64,000 bases of DNA from Caenispirillum salinarum AK4 (GTDB lineage: Bacteria; Pseudomonadota; Alphaproteobacteria; Rhodospirillales; Rhodospirillaceae): positions 186,001 to 250,000 of the forward strand of contig NZ_ANHY01000004.1 of assembly GCF_000315795.1 (NCBI RefSeq), read 5' to 3'. The position numbers were made by a program, and so were the translations under genes. This document shows, piece by piece, positions 19,594 through 31,346 of this stretch (within the stretch, counting starts at the first letter, position 1; every line of letters starts with the position of its first letter). The notes beneath the pieces were generated by a model that was not told where the DNA came from, searched no databases, and worked only from the letters and a program-made list of their open reading frames with translations.

Positions 19594-20112
19594 ATGAGGA
19601 GCCCGCGCCGTTCCTTTCGTCCGCGCCGTCTGGCCGCCGCGGTGGCCGTGGCCGCCCTGCTGACCGCCGCCGCCGGCGCCAATCCCGCCGCCGCCTCGTC
19701 CTGCGCCGACCGCGACGAGGCCGCGGCGCTGCACGTCCGGTCGCTGCAGACCTGGATGGTGGTCGCCTCGCTGACCTGCGGGTCGGTGGACGCCTACAAC
19801 GAATTCGTCCTGAAGTTCCGCCCCGCCCTGCAGCGCCACGGCGACGCGCTGATCGGCTATTTCCAGCGCACCTACGGCGGCCAGGGCACGTCCAAGCTCA
19901 ACCGCTACGTCACGCTGCTGGCCAACCAGGCCTCGGCCCTCAGCCTCAAGGACCGCGGCTCCTACTGCGCCCGTACGGCCGAAATGTACGACGAAATGCA
20001 GGACGGCGTGTCGCTGACCCAGCTGGAAAGCTACTCGGCGGAAAACGTCGGCCTGCTGGCCGTGGAGCCGAAAAGCTGCATGTCGGAAAACCTTGTGGTG
20101 TCGCTGAAGTAG
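19594..20112 (+). CDS. Small secreted protein of unknown function
   Basis: A 172-residue protein with a clear signal peptide: basic start MRSPRRSFRPRRL, hydrophobic core AAAVAVAALLTAAAG, and an AAAS cleavage region near residue 35. The mature part is mostly helical, with four Cys (near 37, 61, 129 and 163), which could form two disulfides in the periplasm. I do not recognise a named family; similar small helical secreted proteins occur in Rhodospirillales. It has its own GGGGGA ribosome site and a strong shared terminator downstream. Confidence 0.7.
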   Translation: MRSPRRSFRPRRLAAAVAVAALLTAAAGANPAAASSCADRDEAAALHVRSLQTWMVVASLTCGSVDAYNEFVLKFRPALQRHGDALIGYFQRTYGGQGTSKLNRYVTLLANQASALSLKDRGSYCARTAEMYDEMQDGVSLTQLESYSAENVGLLAVEPKSCMSENLVVSLK

Positions 20113-20138
20113 CCACCGCCCGCCGACCGGCCCGCAGG

Positions 20139-20172
20139 AAAAAGCCGCCCCGTCGACGGGGGCGGCTTTTTT
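20139..20172. terminator. Bidirectional terminator between the secreted-protein and flagellin genes
   Basis: AAAAAGCCGCCCC pairs with GGGGCGGCTTTTT around a GTCGAC core. The A run on one side and T run on the other serve both convergent genes. Confidence 0.85.
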
Positions 20173-20206
20173 CATGCATGGCGCATAAGGGTCGGACCGG
20201 GCACCG

Positions 20207-22360
20207 TCAGCCGAACAGCTGAAGAATGGAGCGCGCGTTACCGTTGGCGATGGACAGGCTCTGCTGCGCGAGCTGCTGCTGCACCTGAAGCGCCTGGCTG
20301 CGGGCCGAGGCCTCGACCATGTCCGTGTCGACCAGCACACCAATGCCTTCCATCAGGTTCTGCATCAGCGTTTCGTTCATGGACAGCACGCTGTCGAGCC
20401 GCGTCGCGGTGTTGGCGTAGTCGGTGGCGGCGTCGACGGTGCGCTGCATGGCGACGTCGATCATCTCCTGCAGGCCCAGTTCCAGCGAGATGCTGTAGTC
20501 GCCGGGATTGTCGGCGGCCGCCGCTTCCTCGGCCGTGATGGGCGGCATGAGGGCGCTGACGTCCACATCGCCGTCGTCGAAGCGCAGCACCTGGATGTTG
20601 CTCAGCGTGTCCACGCCGTCGGCGCCGGTAATCTTGACCGTGCCGTCACCCTGGTCGGCGATGGTGTACTGGTCGGCATTGCCAGAGAACACGGCCACGT
20701 TGATGCCGGCCCCGCCGTCCATGGTGTCGTTGCCGGCGCCGCCGGTGAACACGTTGTCGACGTCGTTGCCCTTGATGGTGTCATTGCCCGAGCCGCCGAC
20801 GACGTTCTCGATGTAGGTGCCGTAGGCGATACCGAGCGTCTCGTTCTCGGTCACCGTGCCCTCGAAGGTGACGGTGGTGCCGATGTCGCTGTAGGTGCCG
20901 GGCGTCAGGTCGATGTCCAGGGCGGCGGTCTTGTTGGACAGGTCGATGGTGTCGGTGCCGCCGCTGTCCCACAGGGTTTCGAAAGCGTCGCCGGTCCAGG
21001 AATAGGTGGTGTCGCCGCCGTTGCCGCCGCCCGCACCGTAGATGGCCTGCAGCGCCGCAATGTCGCCCACCATGAAGCTGGTCGGGAAGTAGGTCGCGCC
21101 GTAGCCGTCGTTGGTGTCGCCGGCGAAGTCCTTGTAGCTCATCACGCTGTACTTGAGGTGATCGATGTCGGCGCCGTCGTAGTTGTACTCGCCGTCGATG
21201 TTTTCCTCGTGGGGATGCTTCAGTCCCAGCGCGTGCCCCAATTCGTGGATGATCGTCAGGTTGGCGTAGGTGCCGGCCGAGGGCGTGGCATAGTTCGTGG
21301 TGACATAGCTGGAAATCCACATGTCGCCCGCCTCGGCATAGTCGCCGGGCAGGTAGGCATGGGCCGTATCGGGGTCGGGCGAGGGGTCGTTCCACTGGGC
21401 GAACCGCATGTCGCCCGCCAGGGTCGCCGTCTCCGTCACCTCGGTGAAGGTGATCCCCGTGATCCCCGAGGCATAGGCCATGATGTCGCGGATGGCGCCT
21501 TCGTAGGCCGTGCTCAGGTCGGCGGCGGAGGCCGACTCGCCGTTGCCGTAGCCGGCCTTGTAGGTGGAGGCGCCGTTGTGCAGCGAGTAGGTCAGCTCCG
21601 GCCCGGCGGACCCCGCCGCCCCCCAGCGGGTGCCGTACGCGAGCATCTTCACGAAGTCGCTGGCGCCGTCGAGGACGTTGACGGCGCCCGTGGCCGCGAT
21701 GGCGCCGTTGATGCCGTCACTGCCGCCCGGGCCGGTGCGGCCGGCGCCCACGCTCAGCGCGTCGTTGCCGAAGGTGGCGCGGCCGTTGTCGGGGTTCTCG
21801 TTGGGGTCGGGCGGCGCCGTCACCTGCGGCGCGACGATGTCGGCCTTGGCCTTCACGGCGTCCAGCCCCAGCGTCTGGGCCGTCACCTCGGTGCCGCCCA
21901 TGGTCAGGGTTTCACCGTCGGCGCCGATGATCACCCGGCGCTCCGTTCCGTTCAGAAGCGTGGCGCCGTTGAAGCTCGTGTCGGCCAGGATGCCCTCGGC
22001 CTGATCCATCAGGTCCTTGATGTCGGACGAGATCAGGGCGCGGGCGCGCACGTTGTCCGGCCGCTCCAGCAGTGCCGATTTGGCGCGCGCGCGGTCCAGA
22101 AGTTCGGTCACCTGATTGAAGGCGGAGTCGATGGTCGCCAGTTCCGCCTGGGCGCGGCTGATTCCGTCGTTCACCACGCGCAGCGTGCTGACGTCGGACC
22201 GCAACGCCGTCGACACCTTCCAGATGGCGGCGTTGTCCCTGGCGTTGGAGACCTTGAGCCCCGTGGCGATCGCCGTCTGGGTGGCGGCGACGTCGCGATC
22301 AAGACCCTGGAGAACACGCAGGGCCTGCATGGATGATGTGTTGGTCAACAGCGAAGACAC
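20207..22360 (-). CDS. Flagellin with an inserted serralysin-type zinc metalloprotease and RTX repeats (flagellinolysin-like)
   Basis: A 717-residue chimera. Residues 1-165 are the flagellin N-terminal D0/D1 region (TGLKVSNARDNAAIWKVSTA, then a heptad-rich helix), and 615-717 the C-terminal D1/D0 region, ending QQLAQQSLSIANGNARSILQLFG-like with the usual terminal helix. Between them lies an M10B peptidase: zinc site HELGHALGLKH with His372, Glu373, His376 and His382, and Met-turn SVMSY (405-409) with the Tyr that is a zinc ligand in serralysins. A domain with RTX nonapeptides GGSGNDTIK (522-530) and GGAGNDTMD (540-548) follows, normally a calcium-binding roll. All catalytic residues are intact, with no frameshift. 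Inference: the filament surface displays a secreted protease. Start is GTG with a GGGGGAC ribosome site. No other flagellar gene is in the window. Confidence 0.93.
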   Translation of the reverse strand: MSSLLTNTSSMQALRVLQGLDRDVAATQTAIATGLKVSNARDNAAIWKVSTALRSDVSTLRVVNDGISRAQAELATIDSAFNQVTELLDRARAKSALLERPDNVRARALISSDIKDLMDQAEGILADTSFNGATLLNGTERRVIIGADGETLTMGGTEVTAQTLGLDAVKAKADIVAPQVTAPPDPNENPDNGRATFGNDALSVGAGRTGPGGSDGINGAIAATGAVNVLDGASDFVKMLAYGTRWGAAGSAGPELTYSLHNGASTYKAGYGNGESASAADLSTAYEGAIRDIMAYASGITGITFTEVTETATLAGDMRFAQWNDPSPDPDTAHAYLPGDYAEAGDMWISSYVTTNYATPSAGTYANLTIIHELGHALGLKHPHEENIDGEYNYDGADIDHLKYSVMSYKDFAGDTNDGYGATYFPTSFMVGDIAALQAIYGAGGGNGGDTTYSWTGDAFETLWDSGGTDTIDLSNKTAALDIDLTPGTYSDIGTTVTFEGTVTENETLGIAYGTYIENVVGGSGNDTIKGNDVDNVFTGGAGNDTMDGGAGINVAVFSGNADQYTIADQGDGTVKITGADGVDTLSNIQVLRFDDGDVDVSALMPPITAEEAAAADNPGDYSISLELGLQEMIDVAMQRTVDAATDYANTATRLDSVLSMNETLMQNLMEGIGVLVDTDMVEASARSQALQVQQQLAQQSLSIANGNARSILQLFG

Positions 22361-22462
22361 TGTTCTGTCCCCCTTCTCCGTCGGCCGGCGGTTCTCGTCG
22401 GCGGTTTCTGACGGATATTTCCCTCAAATTCGATATTAAGGCGTAGCCGGCTCTATCCAAAG

Positions 22463-22478
22463 CGCAAAGAAATGGCCC
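22463..22478 (-). promoter_or_regulatory. Candidate sigma-54 promoter of the flagellin gene
   Basis: Read on the minus strand, GGGCCATTTCTTTGCG has the GG-N10-GC spacing of -24/-12 promoters and a TTTGC -12 box. It is about 100 bp upstream of the GTG start. Sigma-54 drives late flagellar genes in several alphaproteobacteria. The -24 box (GGGCCA against TGGCAC) is imperfect. Confidence 0.35.
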
Positions 22479-22620
22479 CTGCACAGCAACCCGGGGGGAT
22501 CTCGCCTAAGGGGGCGGATGGGCTGCATTTTTTTCTTGATCCGGCGGGCGGCTTTCCCTATGTTCCGCGCACTTCACGGGGGCGCTCCCGACGCTCGCCC
22601 CCGCGAATCGGAGAAAATCC

Positions 22621-22696
<76 letters not shown>

Positions 22697-22705
22697 GAAT
22701 TCGGA

Positions 22706-22741
22706 AACCCGCCGGCTGGCAACAGCGGCGGGTTCCGTTTT
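22706..22741 (+). terminator. tRNA-Ala terminator, copy 1
   Basis: AACCCGCC plus GCTG pair with CAGC plus GGCGGGTT around a GCAA tetraloop, with one bulged G, followed by CCGTTTT. This starts 10 bp after the tRNA CCA end. Confidence 0.85.
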
Positions 22742-22792
22742 GCTCGGTGGCCGATCGACCCCCTTCCCTTCGGGTGGCGCCCCGTCGGGGCG

Positions 22793-22819
22793 ACGGTTCG
22801 ATTCCCCTCAGCGCCACCA
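22793..22819 (+). pseudogene. Duplicated 3' end of tRNA-Ala (remnant)
   Basis: The bases GGTTCGATTCCCCTCAGC-CCACCA reproduce the T-arm, acceptor 3' strand and CCA of the tRNA-Ala at 22621-22696, with one change in the acceptor. The repeat distance is exactly 123 bp and the terminator behind it is repeated at the same distance. The upstream 53 bp (22742-22794) are not tRNA-like; they contain a CGCCCC-GTC-GGGGCG palindrome. It looks like a tandem duplication whose 5' half was lost or replaced, or an attachment-site scar. Confidence 0.7.
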
Positions 22820-22828
22820 CAATTCACA

Positions 22829-22864
22829 AACCCGCCGGCTGGCAACAGCGGCGGGTTTCGTTTT
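22829..22864 (+). terminator. tRNA-Ala terminator, copy 2
   Basis: Identical stem and GCAA loop to the terminator at 22706-22741, shifted by 123 bp, followed by TCGTTTT. Flanking bases (AATTC-AAACCCG and TTTTGCTCGGT) are also repeated. Confidence 0.8.
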
Positions 22865-22952
22865 GCTCGGTCCGAGTGCGGCCGTCTTGCAAAGGCCGGC
22901 GACCCTCGGGCGTTGTGTGGATACGTTTCCTTGCAACGAGGGAGGGACTGCC

Positions 22953-23432
22953 ATGACCACCGAGTTCCGCCATACCGACGACGTCATCCCGGCCGATCCC
23001 AACGACAAGATCGCCTACCCCGACGACTACCTGCGCGATGTGCTGAAGTCGGTCTTCAAGGTCGCCACGCTGGGCTACCACCCCGACCTGGAGAGCGCCC
23101 ACTACACCGAGCGCCTGAAGGCCAAGGGCTTCCACGTGGTGCCGGTCAACCCCAAGCTGGCCGGCGAGATGCACGTGGACGAGGTGGTGCCGGCGCGCAT
23201 CTCCGACATTCCGTCCAAGGTGGACATGCTCCAGGTCTTCGGCGGCCCGGAAGACGCCATGTACGCCGCCGAGGGCGCCATAGAGGCCAAGGACAAGACG
23301 GGCCTCAAGGTTCTGTGGCTGGAGCCCGGCACCTGGAACCCCGAAGCCGCCCGCAAGGCCGAAGCCGCCGGCCTGCGCGTTGTCATGGGCCTGGATGCCG
23401 CCGAACAGGCGGAAAGGCTGGGGGTGCGGTAG
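22953..23432 (+). CDS. CoA-binding protein (YccU-like)
   Basis: A 159-residue Rossmann-fold protein of the CoA_binding_2 family. Typical segments are KSVFKVATLGYHPDLESAHY (phosphate-binding start), GFHVVPVNPKLAGEMHVDEVVPARISDIP, VDMLQVFGG and KVLWLEPGTWNPEAARKAEAAGLRVVM. The nucleotide-binding Gly-rich loop is shorter than in succinyl-CoA synthetase alpha subunits. The in-frame extension towards 22518 is tRNA and terminator sequence, so the ATG at 22953 with its GAGGGAGGG ribosome site is the start. The cellular role of this family is unknown. Confidence 0.88.
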   Translation: MTTEFRHTDDVIPADPNDKIAYPDDYLRDVLKSVFKVATLGYHPDLESAHYTERLKAKGFHVVPVNPKLAGEMHVDEVVPARISDIPSKVDMLQVFGGPEDAMYAAEGAIEAKDKTGLKVLWLEPGTWNPEAARKAEAAGLRVVMGLDAAEQAERLGVR

Positions 23433-23455
23433 GCACCGCCCCTCTCCCGTCACAG

Positions 23456-23495
23456 CACATCACCCGCCCCGTTGCCGGAGCGGGTGATGTGTCTT
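23456..23495. terminator. Terminator between the CoA-binding gene and gyrB
   Basis: CACATCACCCG (23456-23466) pairs perfectly with CGGGTGATGTG (23481-23491), loop of 14 nt, followed by TCTTT. It stands between convergent genes. Confidence 0.65.
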
Positions 23496-23526
23496 TGCAC
23501 GCGTTGATCAGCAGCGGCGGCCGCTG

Positions 23527-27113
<3,587 letters not shown>

Positions 27114-27220
27114 GCCGATGCGCTCCCGATCCACCGGCGAAGCGGATGGGCCGCCGCCGGAACCGGGCGCGTCGCCGGGCGCGAGGAAAAGACGCGGATC
27201 GTCACGCAAACGCCGAACCG

Positions 27221-28339
27221 TCAGACCCGCATGGGCATCAGGACGTAGATCGCCGCGCCGTCGCTGACTTCGCGGATCACCGTCGGGCTGGCGGCATCGG
27301 CCATGTCGAACCGGGCGGCCTCGCCCTCGATCTGGCCCAGGATGTCCATCAGGTAGCGGGAGTTGAAGCCGATCTCCAGCGGGCCGGCATCGAAGCTGGC
27401 CTCCACCTCTTCCACCGCCGAGCCGGCCTCGGGGCTGGAGGCCGACAGCGTCACCACGCCCTTTTCCAGGGCGATCTTGATGGCGCGGCTCTTTTCCGTC
27501 GAAATCGCCGAGACGCGATCCACGGCATCGGCGATCAGCTTGCGGTCGACCTCCATCACCTTATCGTTCTCGGTGGGGATGACGCGCTCGTAATCGGGGA
27601 AGGTGCCGTCGATCAGCTTGGACGTCAGGGTGGCCTCGTCGAAGCCGAAGCGGACCTTGGTCTCCGACAGGCTGATGGAGACGTCCATGCCGGTCTCGTC
27701 TATCAGCTTGCGCAGCTCGCCCACGGTCTTGCGCGGGACGATGACGCCCGGCATGCCGCCCGCCCCTTCGGGCAGCGGCACCTCGAAGCGGGCCAGGCGG
27801 TGGCCGTCGGTGGCCACCGCGCGCAGCACGTCGACGCCGTCGGACTTGGTGGCGTGCAGGTAGATCCCGTTCAGGTAGAACCGCGTTTCCTCGGTGGAAA
27901 TGGCGAACCGGGTGCGGTCGATCAGTGCCCGCAGGTCACCGGCGGAGACCGCGAAGTTGTGGCTGAACTCGCCGCCCACCATGGCCGGGAAATCCTCCAC
28001 CGGCAGGCACGACAGCGAAAAGCGCGAGCGGCCCGACCGCAGGGCCAGCTGGCTGTCCTCGGCGTTGTAGGTCAGCTCGATCTGGCTGCCGTCGGGCAGC
28101 TTGCGGACGATGTCGTGCAGCGTGTGGGCGGGGGCCGTGGTGGCGCCGGCGTCCTGAACCTGGGCCTCGGCCGTTTCCACGATCTCCAGGTCCATGTCGG
28201 TCGCGTTCAGCTTCAGGCCGTCGGGCGTCGCGTCCAGCTTGACGTTGGAGAGAATGGGAATGGTGTTGCGCCGCTCCACGACGCTCTGAACATGTCCGAG
28301 GGACTTCAGCAGGACGGAGCGCTCGATGGTCAGTTTCAT
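27221..28339 (-). CDS. dnaN: DNA polymerase III sliding clamp (beta subunit)
   Basis: A 372-residue protein that forms the dimeric ring tethering polymerase III to DNA. The start MKLTIERSVLLKSLGHVQSVVERRNTIPIL and the segments LPVEDFPAM, LNGIYLHATKSDGVDVLRAVATDGHRLARFEVPLP, and the C-terminal IYVLMPMRV (clamp-loader contact) identify it. The ATG at 28339 matches the family; 26 extra residues to 28417 are not conserved. dnaA is not adjacent: the next gene upstream is an unrelated coiled-coil protein after 236 bp. Confidence 0.97.
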   Translation of the reverse strand: MKLTIERSVLLKSLGHVQSVVERRNTIPILSNVKLDATPDGLKLNATDMDLEIVETAEAQVQDAGATTAPAHTLHDIVRKLPDGSQIELTYNAEDSQLALRSGRSRFSLSCLPVEDFPAMVGGEFSHNFAVSAGDLRALIDRTRFAISTEETRFYLNGIYLHATKSDGVDVLRAVATDGHRLARFEVPLPEGAGGMPGVIVPRKTVGELRKLIDETGMDVSISLSETKVRFGFDEATLTSKLIDGTFPDYERVIPTENDKVMEVDRKLIADAVDRVSAISTEKSRAIKIALEKGVVTLSASSPEAGSAVEEVEASFDAGPLEIGFNSRYLMDILGQIEGEAARFDMADAASPTVIREVSDGAAIYVLMPMRV

Positions 28340-28464
28340 GTCGGAAGCAGGCCTGGAAATGGGTTCAATAAGAATGGGTTCCGCGCGCAATCGACGGCGG
28401 GCCGCCGAGTATATCACACGGCCCCATGGGGTGAAGGAAAATCGGCCGGAATCACCCGCTTACC

Positions 28465-28483
28465 GGGCGGTTTTCCGCCCTTT
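28465..28483. terminator. Short hairpin between the coiled-coil gene and dnaN
   Basis: GGGCGG (28465-28470) pairs with CCGCCC (28475-28480) around TTTT, with TTT following on the plus strand. The upstream gene is on the minus strand, so it would need to act on the opposite strand, where no U tract is seen. Confidence 0.3.
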
Positions 28484-28575
28484 CCAAGGCATCGGGGTAC
28501 CGGTTTTTCGTCGCGATGCGGGACGGCGCCGGTGCGCGGGTTCGGCGGCGCCAAAACGCCGGCCGGCATCGTGCC

Positions 28576-29499
28576 TCAGCGGTCGTTGACGACGCGCGGG
28601 CGGAAGGGCGGGCGCGCCTCGCCGTCGCCGCTTCCGGCGGTGGCCGCGCCACCATCGGAGGGGCCGGAACCGGCGCGTTCGCGGGCGCGGAACAGCTCAC
28701 CCTGAAGCGTTTCCGGGTCGGGGACGCGGCGGCTGTCGGTCTCGCGGAAGTATTCCTGGAACAGGTCCTGCCCCAGAATCTCCAGCGCCTGCGCCTCGGC
28801 ATCGTCCTTCATGCCCAGGGCCTCCAGCGTGGCGGAGTGGGTCTCCACCGCCACCTCGGCGGTCAGCAGGCGCTCGCGCATGGGGTCGTTGGACAGGCGC
28901 TCGCGCTCTTCCTTCAGCAGGAACAGGTAGACGCGGAACAGGCGGAAGGCCTTCTGCCGCGCCTCCGTCAGGGCGCGGGTGGCCTCGTCGGCGCGCAGTT
29001 GCTCGTGCAGCACGCGCTGCTGCAGGCTCTCGTTTTCGGAGGCGAGGCGTGCGCGCTCCTCCTCCAGCTTCATGGCGTTGTCGAAGACCGCGTCGAACTG
29101 GGCCTTCAGGTCGCGCAACTCGCGCCGCAGCGTGTCGATGGTGTCGCGCAGCTCGCCAGGATTGCCGGTGTTGCGCCGGGCGCGGACGTAGCGGCGGTAG
29201 GCCACCACGTAGGGCGAAATGGCCTCGTGCTGCAGCGGCTGCTTGCGGTCCAGTCCCGTCGCCTGCAGGACCGGCGCATAGTCGGCATGGCCGAACAGGG
29301 CGCGGATGGTGGTGGGAACGATCTGCATGAGCGGGCCGTCGGGAATGCCCTCGCAGATGCGGACCCAGCGCTTCAGCGTTTCCACGTCGCGCGGATCGCC
29401 CAGGCGCTGCCCCTCCTTGGCGGCCTCAACAAGCCGCAGGAGGAAGGCGCGCGACGGGTCGCGCATGGCCTGTCCGGTCCCGGTGCGGGTGTCGCTCAT
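28576..29499 (-). CDS. Coiled-coil protein of unknown function
   Basis: A 307-residue soluble protein I do not recognise by name. The first part (about 15-110) is globular and helical (FLLRLVEAAKEGQRLGDPRD, RWVRICEGIPDGPL), followed by a long heptad-like coiled coil (about 125-205, rich in L, E, R and A) and an acidic helical segment. The C-terminal 45 residues are low-complexity Gly/Ser/Pro. No signal peptide or membrane helix is present. The ATG at 29499 has an AGGGAC ribosome site; a GTG 39 bp upstream is an alternative. Its position upstream of dnaN suggests nothing firm about function. Confidence 0.65.
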   Translation of the reverse strand: MSDTRTGTGQAMRDPSRAFLLRLVEAAKEGQRLGDPRDVETLKRWVRICEGIPDGPLMQIVPTTIRALFGHADYAPVLQATGLDRKQPLQHEAISPYVVAYRRYVRARRNTGNPGELRDTIDTLRRELRDLKAQFDAVFDNAMKLEEERARLASENESLQQRVLHEQLRADEATRALTEARQKAFRLFRVYLFLLKEERERLSNDPMRERLLTAEVAVETHSATLEALGMKDDAEAQALEILGQDLFQEYFRETDSRRVPDPETLQGELFRARERAGSGPSDGGAATAGSGDGEARPPFRPRVVNDR

Positions 29500-29616
29500 G
29501 TCCCTGTCATCCTTGGCGCCGGGGCCCGTCCCCGACACGGTCTTTGGCCGGAAGGATACCTCAAAGGCGTGTCACATATCCACCATGGGAACCCGAAGAT
29601 GCGACGAACGGAGGTG

Positions 29617-29853
29617 TTATTCGCCCGCCTCGGCCTGTTTCCGCTGCGCCTCTTCCCGCCGTCGGCGCCGGTGCCACCGCAGCCATGCCAGCAGCACATA
29701 AAGGCCGATGGCCGACAGCGTCATGGGCCACAGCACCACCACGAAGGGCACGGTGGACACCGCCGCGCCGATCAGCGACAGCACGATCAGAATGGGCACC
29801 ACGCCCAGCACGAACCCGAAGGCCGTGCGCAGAAGGAAGTTCACGAAGGACAC
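29617..29853 (-). CDS. Small two-helix membrane protein
   Basis: A 78-residue protein with two hydrophobic helices (about 8-30 and 36-59) and a very basic, then acidic tail (LRWHRRRRREEAQRKQAEAGE) that probably stays in the cytoplasm. The GTG start overlaps the end of the upstream gene by 13 bp, suggesting translational coupling with it. Function unknown. Confidence 0.6.
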   Translation of the reverse strand: MSFVNFLLRTAFGFVLGVVPILIVLSLIGAAVSTVPFVVVLWPMTLSAIGLYVLLAWLRWHRRRRREEAQRKQAEAGE

Positions 29854-30305
29854 TTGATGAAGGTCTCGTTGGTTCCGCCCATCAGGTTGTACTTGCGCAT
29901 CTCGTTACCGGAAACGGTGATGACGGCGTCGGGGTTGTCGCTGGGCTGCTGGAAGCGCTGCAACTGGAACTCGATGCGATAGGCGTTGGGGTGCGTGTAG
30001 CGGTACTTGCCGCGGGCGAACCCCCAGTCGGTGCGCGACTTGCGCCAGCGGTAGCCGCCGTTGGAAAAGATCACCATCAGGCTGTCGTCGTCCTCGCACC
30101 GGCCCTCAACGGCCCAGGTGCCGCGCAGGGAGTCGGGCACCGGGCTGACCCAGTCGCCCGACTGGTAGTCGGTGGAGGTCGCCCCCTCGGGCAGGCGGTC
30201 GCCGTCGTAGAACAGGTTCAGCAGCACCAGCAGGGCGACGATGCCCACGCCGGTGCCCAGCCCGACGCGCACCATGACGTTCTCGTGCCACTTTTCCTCA
30301 GCCAC
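29841..30305 (-). CDS. Membrane-anchored protein of unknown function
   Basis: A 154-residue protein with a single N-terminal membrane helix (about 11-28, VRVGLGTGVGIVALLVLLNLF) and a periplasmic domain rich in aromatic and charged residues. The domain reads like a small beta-barrel: SLRGTWAVEGRCEDDDSLMVIF, YRWRKSRTDWGFARGKYRY, AVITVSGNEMRKYNLMGG, and two Cys near the ends (EGRC and FIKC) that may form a disulfide. The GTG start is preceded by GGGGGAAAGG. It is coupled to the small membrane protein that follows; both are unidentified. Confidence 0.65.
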   Translation of the reverse strand: MAEEKWHENVMVRVGLGTGVGIVALLVLLNLFYDGDRLPEGATSTDYQSGDWVSPVPDSLRGTWAVEGRCEDDDSLMVIFSNGGYRWRKSRTDWGFARGKYRYTHPNAYRIEFQLQRFQQPSDNPDAVITVSGNEMRKYNLMGGTNETFIKCPS

Positions 30306-30363
30306 GGCCTTTCCCCCATCCTTCCGTCACCGCGTTGGAGCATAACGGAAATTTCGGGGCGGA

Positions 30364-31302
30364 TCAGCCTTCCCGCGTGCGCCACGTCTCGATCAGCCAG
30401 CGCGAGATGCTGTCGCGCCGGGGCAGCTTCCAGCCGGGCGCACCGTCGCCCACCTCGCCCATGGCCGCCAGCTCGTCGCGGCGGAACCACGCGGCATGGG
30501 CCAGTTCGCGTTCGTCCACCGTGATTGCGGTGGTCTCCGCCGTCGCCCAGAACCCCAGCATCAGGGACGACGGGAAGGGCCACGGCTGGCTGGCCCGATA
30601 GGTGACGGCCCCGACGCGGATGCCGGCCTCCTCCATGACCTCGCGGGCCACGGCCTCCTCCAGGGTCTCGCCGGGCTCCACGAACCCCGCCAGGGTGGAG
30701 ACCATGCCTTCGGGCCACTGCGCCTGGCGGCCCAGCAGGCAGTGCTCGCCGGCGGTCACCAGCATGATGACCGCCGGGTCGGTGCGCGGAAAGCTGGGGG
30801 CGGCGCAGTCGGTATTGGTGCACAGGCGGATGTGGCCGCCGCGCCCCACCTCCGTCGGAGCGCCGCAGCGGCCGCAGAACCGGTGGCTCGCGTGCCAGAA
30901 GATCATGCCGCGCGCATAGGCGAGCGTGGCGGCCAGGGCCGCGGGCAGCGTGACGCCGAAGGAGCGCAGGTCCAGCCATTGGGCGCTCGCCTCCAGCCCC
31001 GCCAGCGGGCCCGGCCCGCGGTCCCTGTCATCGGGATCGGCCGGCGGCCGGGCGGACAGGTCCTCCGTCGCCCAGGTGATGCCGGCCGCGTCGCGGCCCA
31101 GGAACACCGGCGCCTCGGCCCCCGCATCCGTCTCCGCCGCCGTGCGCCACAGCGGCATGCGGTCCGGTCCCACCGCATGGCGCCCGCGCCAGACCGGCAG
31201 CACCCGCAGGCGTTCGCCCGACAAAAGGGTGCGGATGTCCTCCTCGCGCAGGTGGTCGGCGCGGTCGAGCGGCTGGCCGGTGTAGTGCAGGGCGTGCGGC
31301 AT
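30364..31302 (-). CDS. nudC: NAD+ diphosphatase / NAD-RNA decapping hydrolase
   Basis: A 312-residue Nudix hydrolase that cleaves NADH and removes NAD caps from RNA. The zinc ribbon is visible as FCGRCGAPTEVGRGG and LCTNTDCAAPSFPRTDPAVIML, and the Nudix box as GFVEPGETLEEAVAREVMEEAGI, followed by the NudC-specific SQPWPFPSSLMLGF. The N-terminal domain (about 1-120) is the less conserved NUDIX-like half. The ATG at 31302 was chosen because the longer frame overlaps the kinase gene with Arg-rich sequence. Confidence 0.95.
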   Translation of the reverse strand: MPHALHYTGQPLDRADHLREEDIRTLLSGERLRVLPVWRGRHAVGPDRMPLWRTAAETDAGAEAPVFLGRDAAGITWATEDLSARPPADPDDRDRGPGPLAGLEASAQWLDLRSFGVTLPAALAATLAYARGMIFWHASHRFCGRCGAPTEVGRGGHIRLCTNTDCAAPSFPRTDPAVIMLVTAGEHCLLGRQAQWPEGMVSTLAGFVEPGETLEEAVAREVMEEAGIRVGAVTYRASQPWPFPSSLMLGFWATAETTAITVDERELAHAAWFRRDELAAMGEVGDGAPGWKLPRRDSISRWLIETWRTREG

Positions 31303-31346
31303 GGGGCTCTCCGTCGGACGGCAACGCGGCGGGACGCCCTGCGGTT

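Noticed and set aside
22742-22819. A second complete tRNA in front of the duplicated 3' end
   Set aside because: The 5' part does not fold into acceptor, D- and anticodon arms; only the 3' third is tRNA-like.
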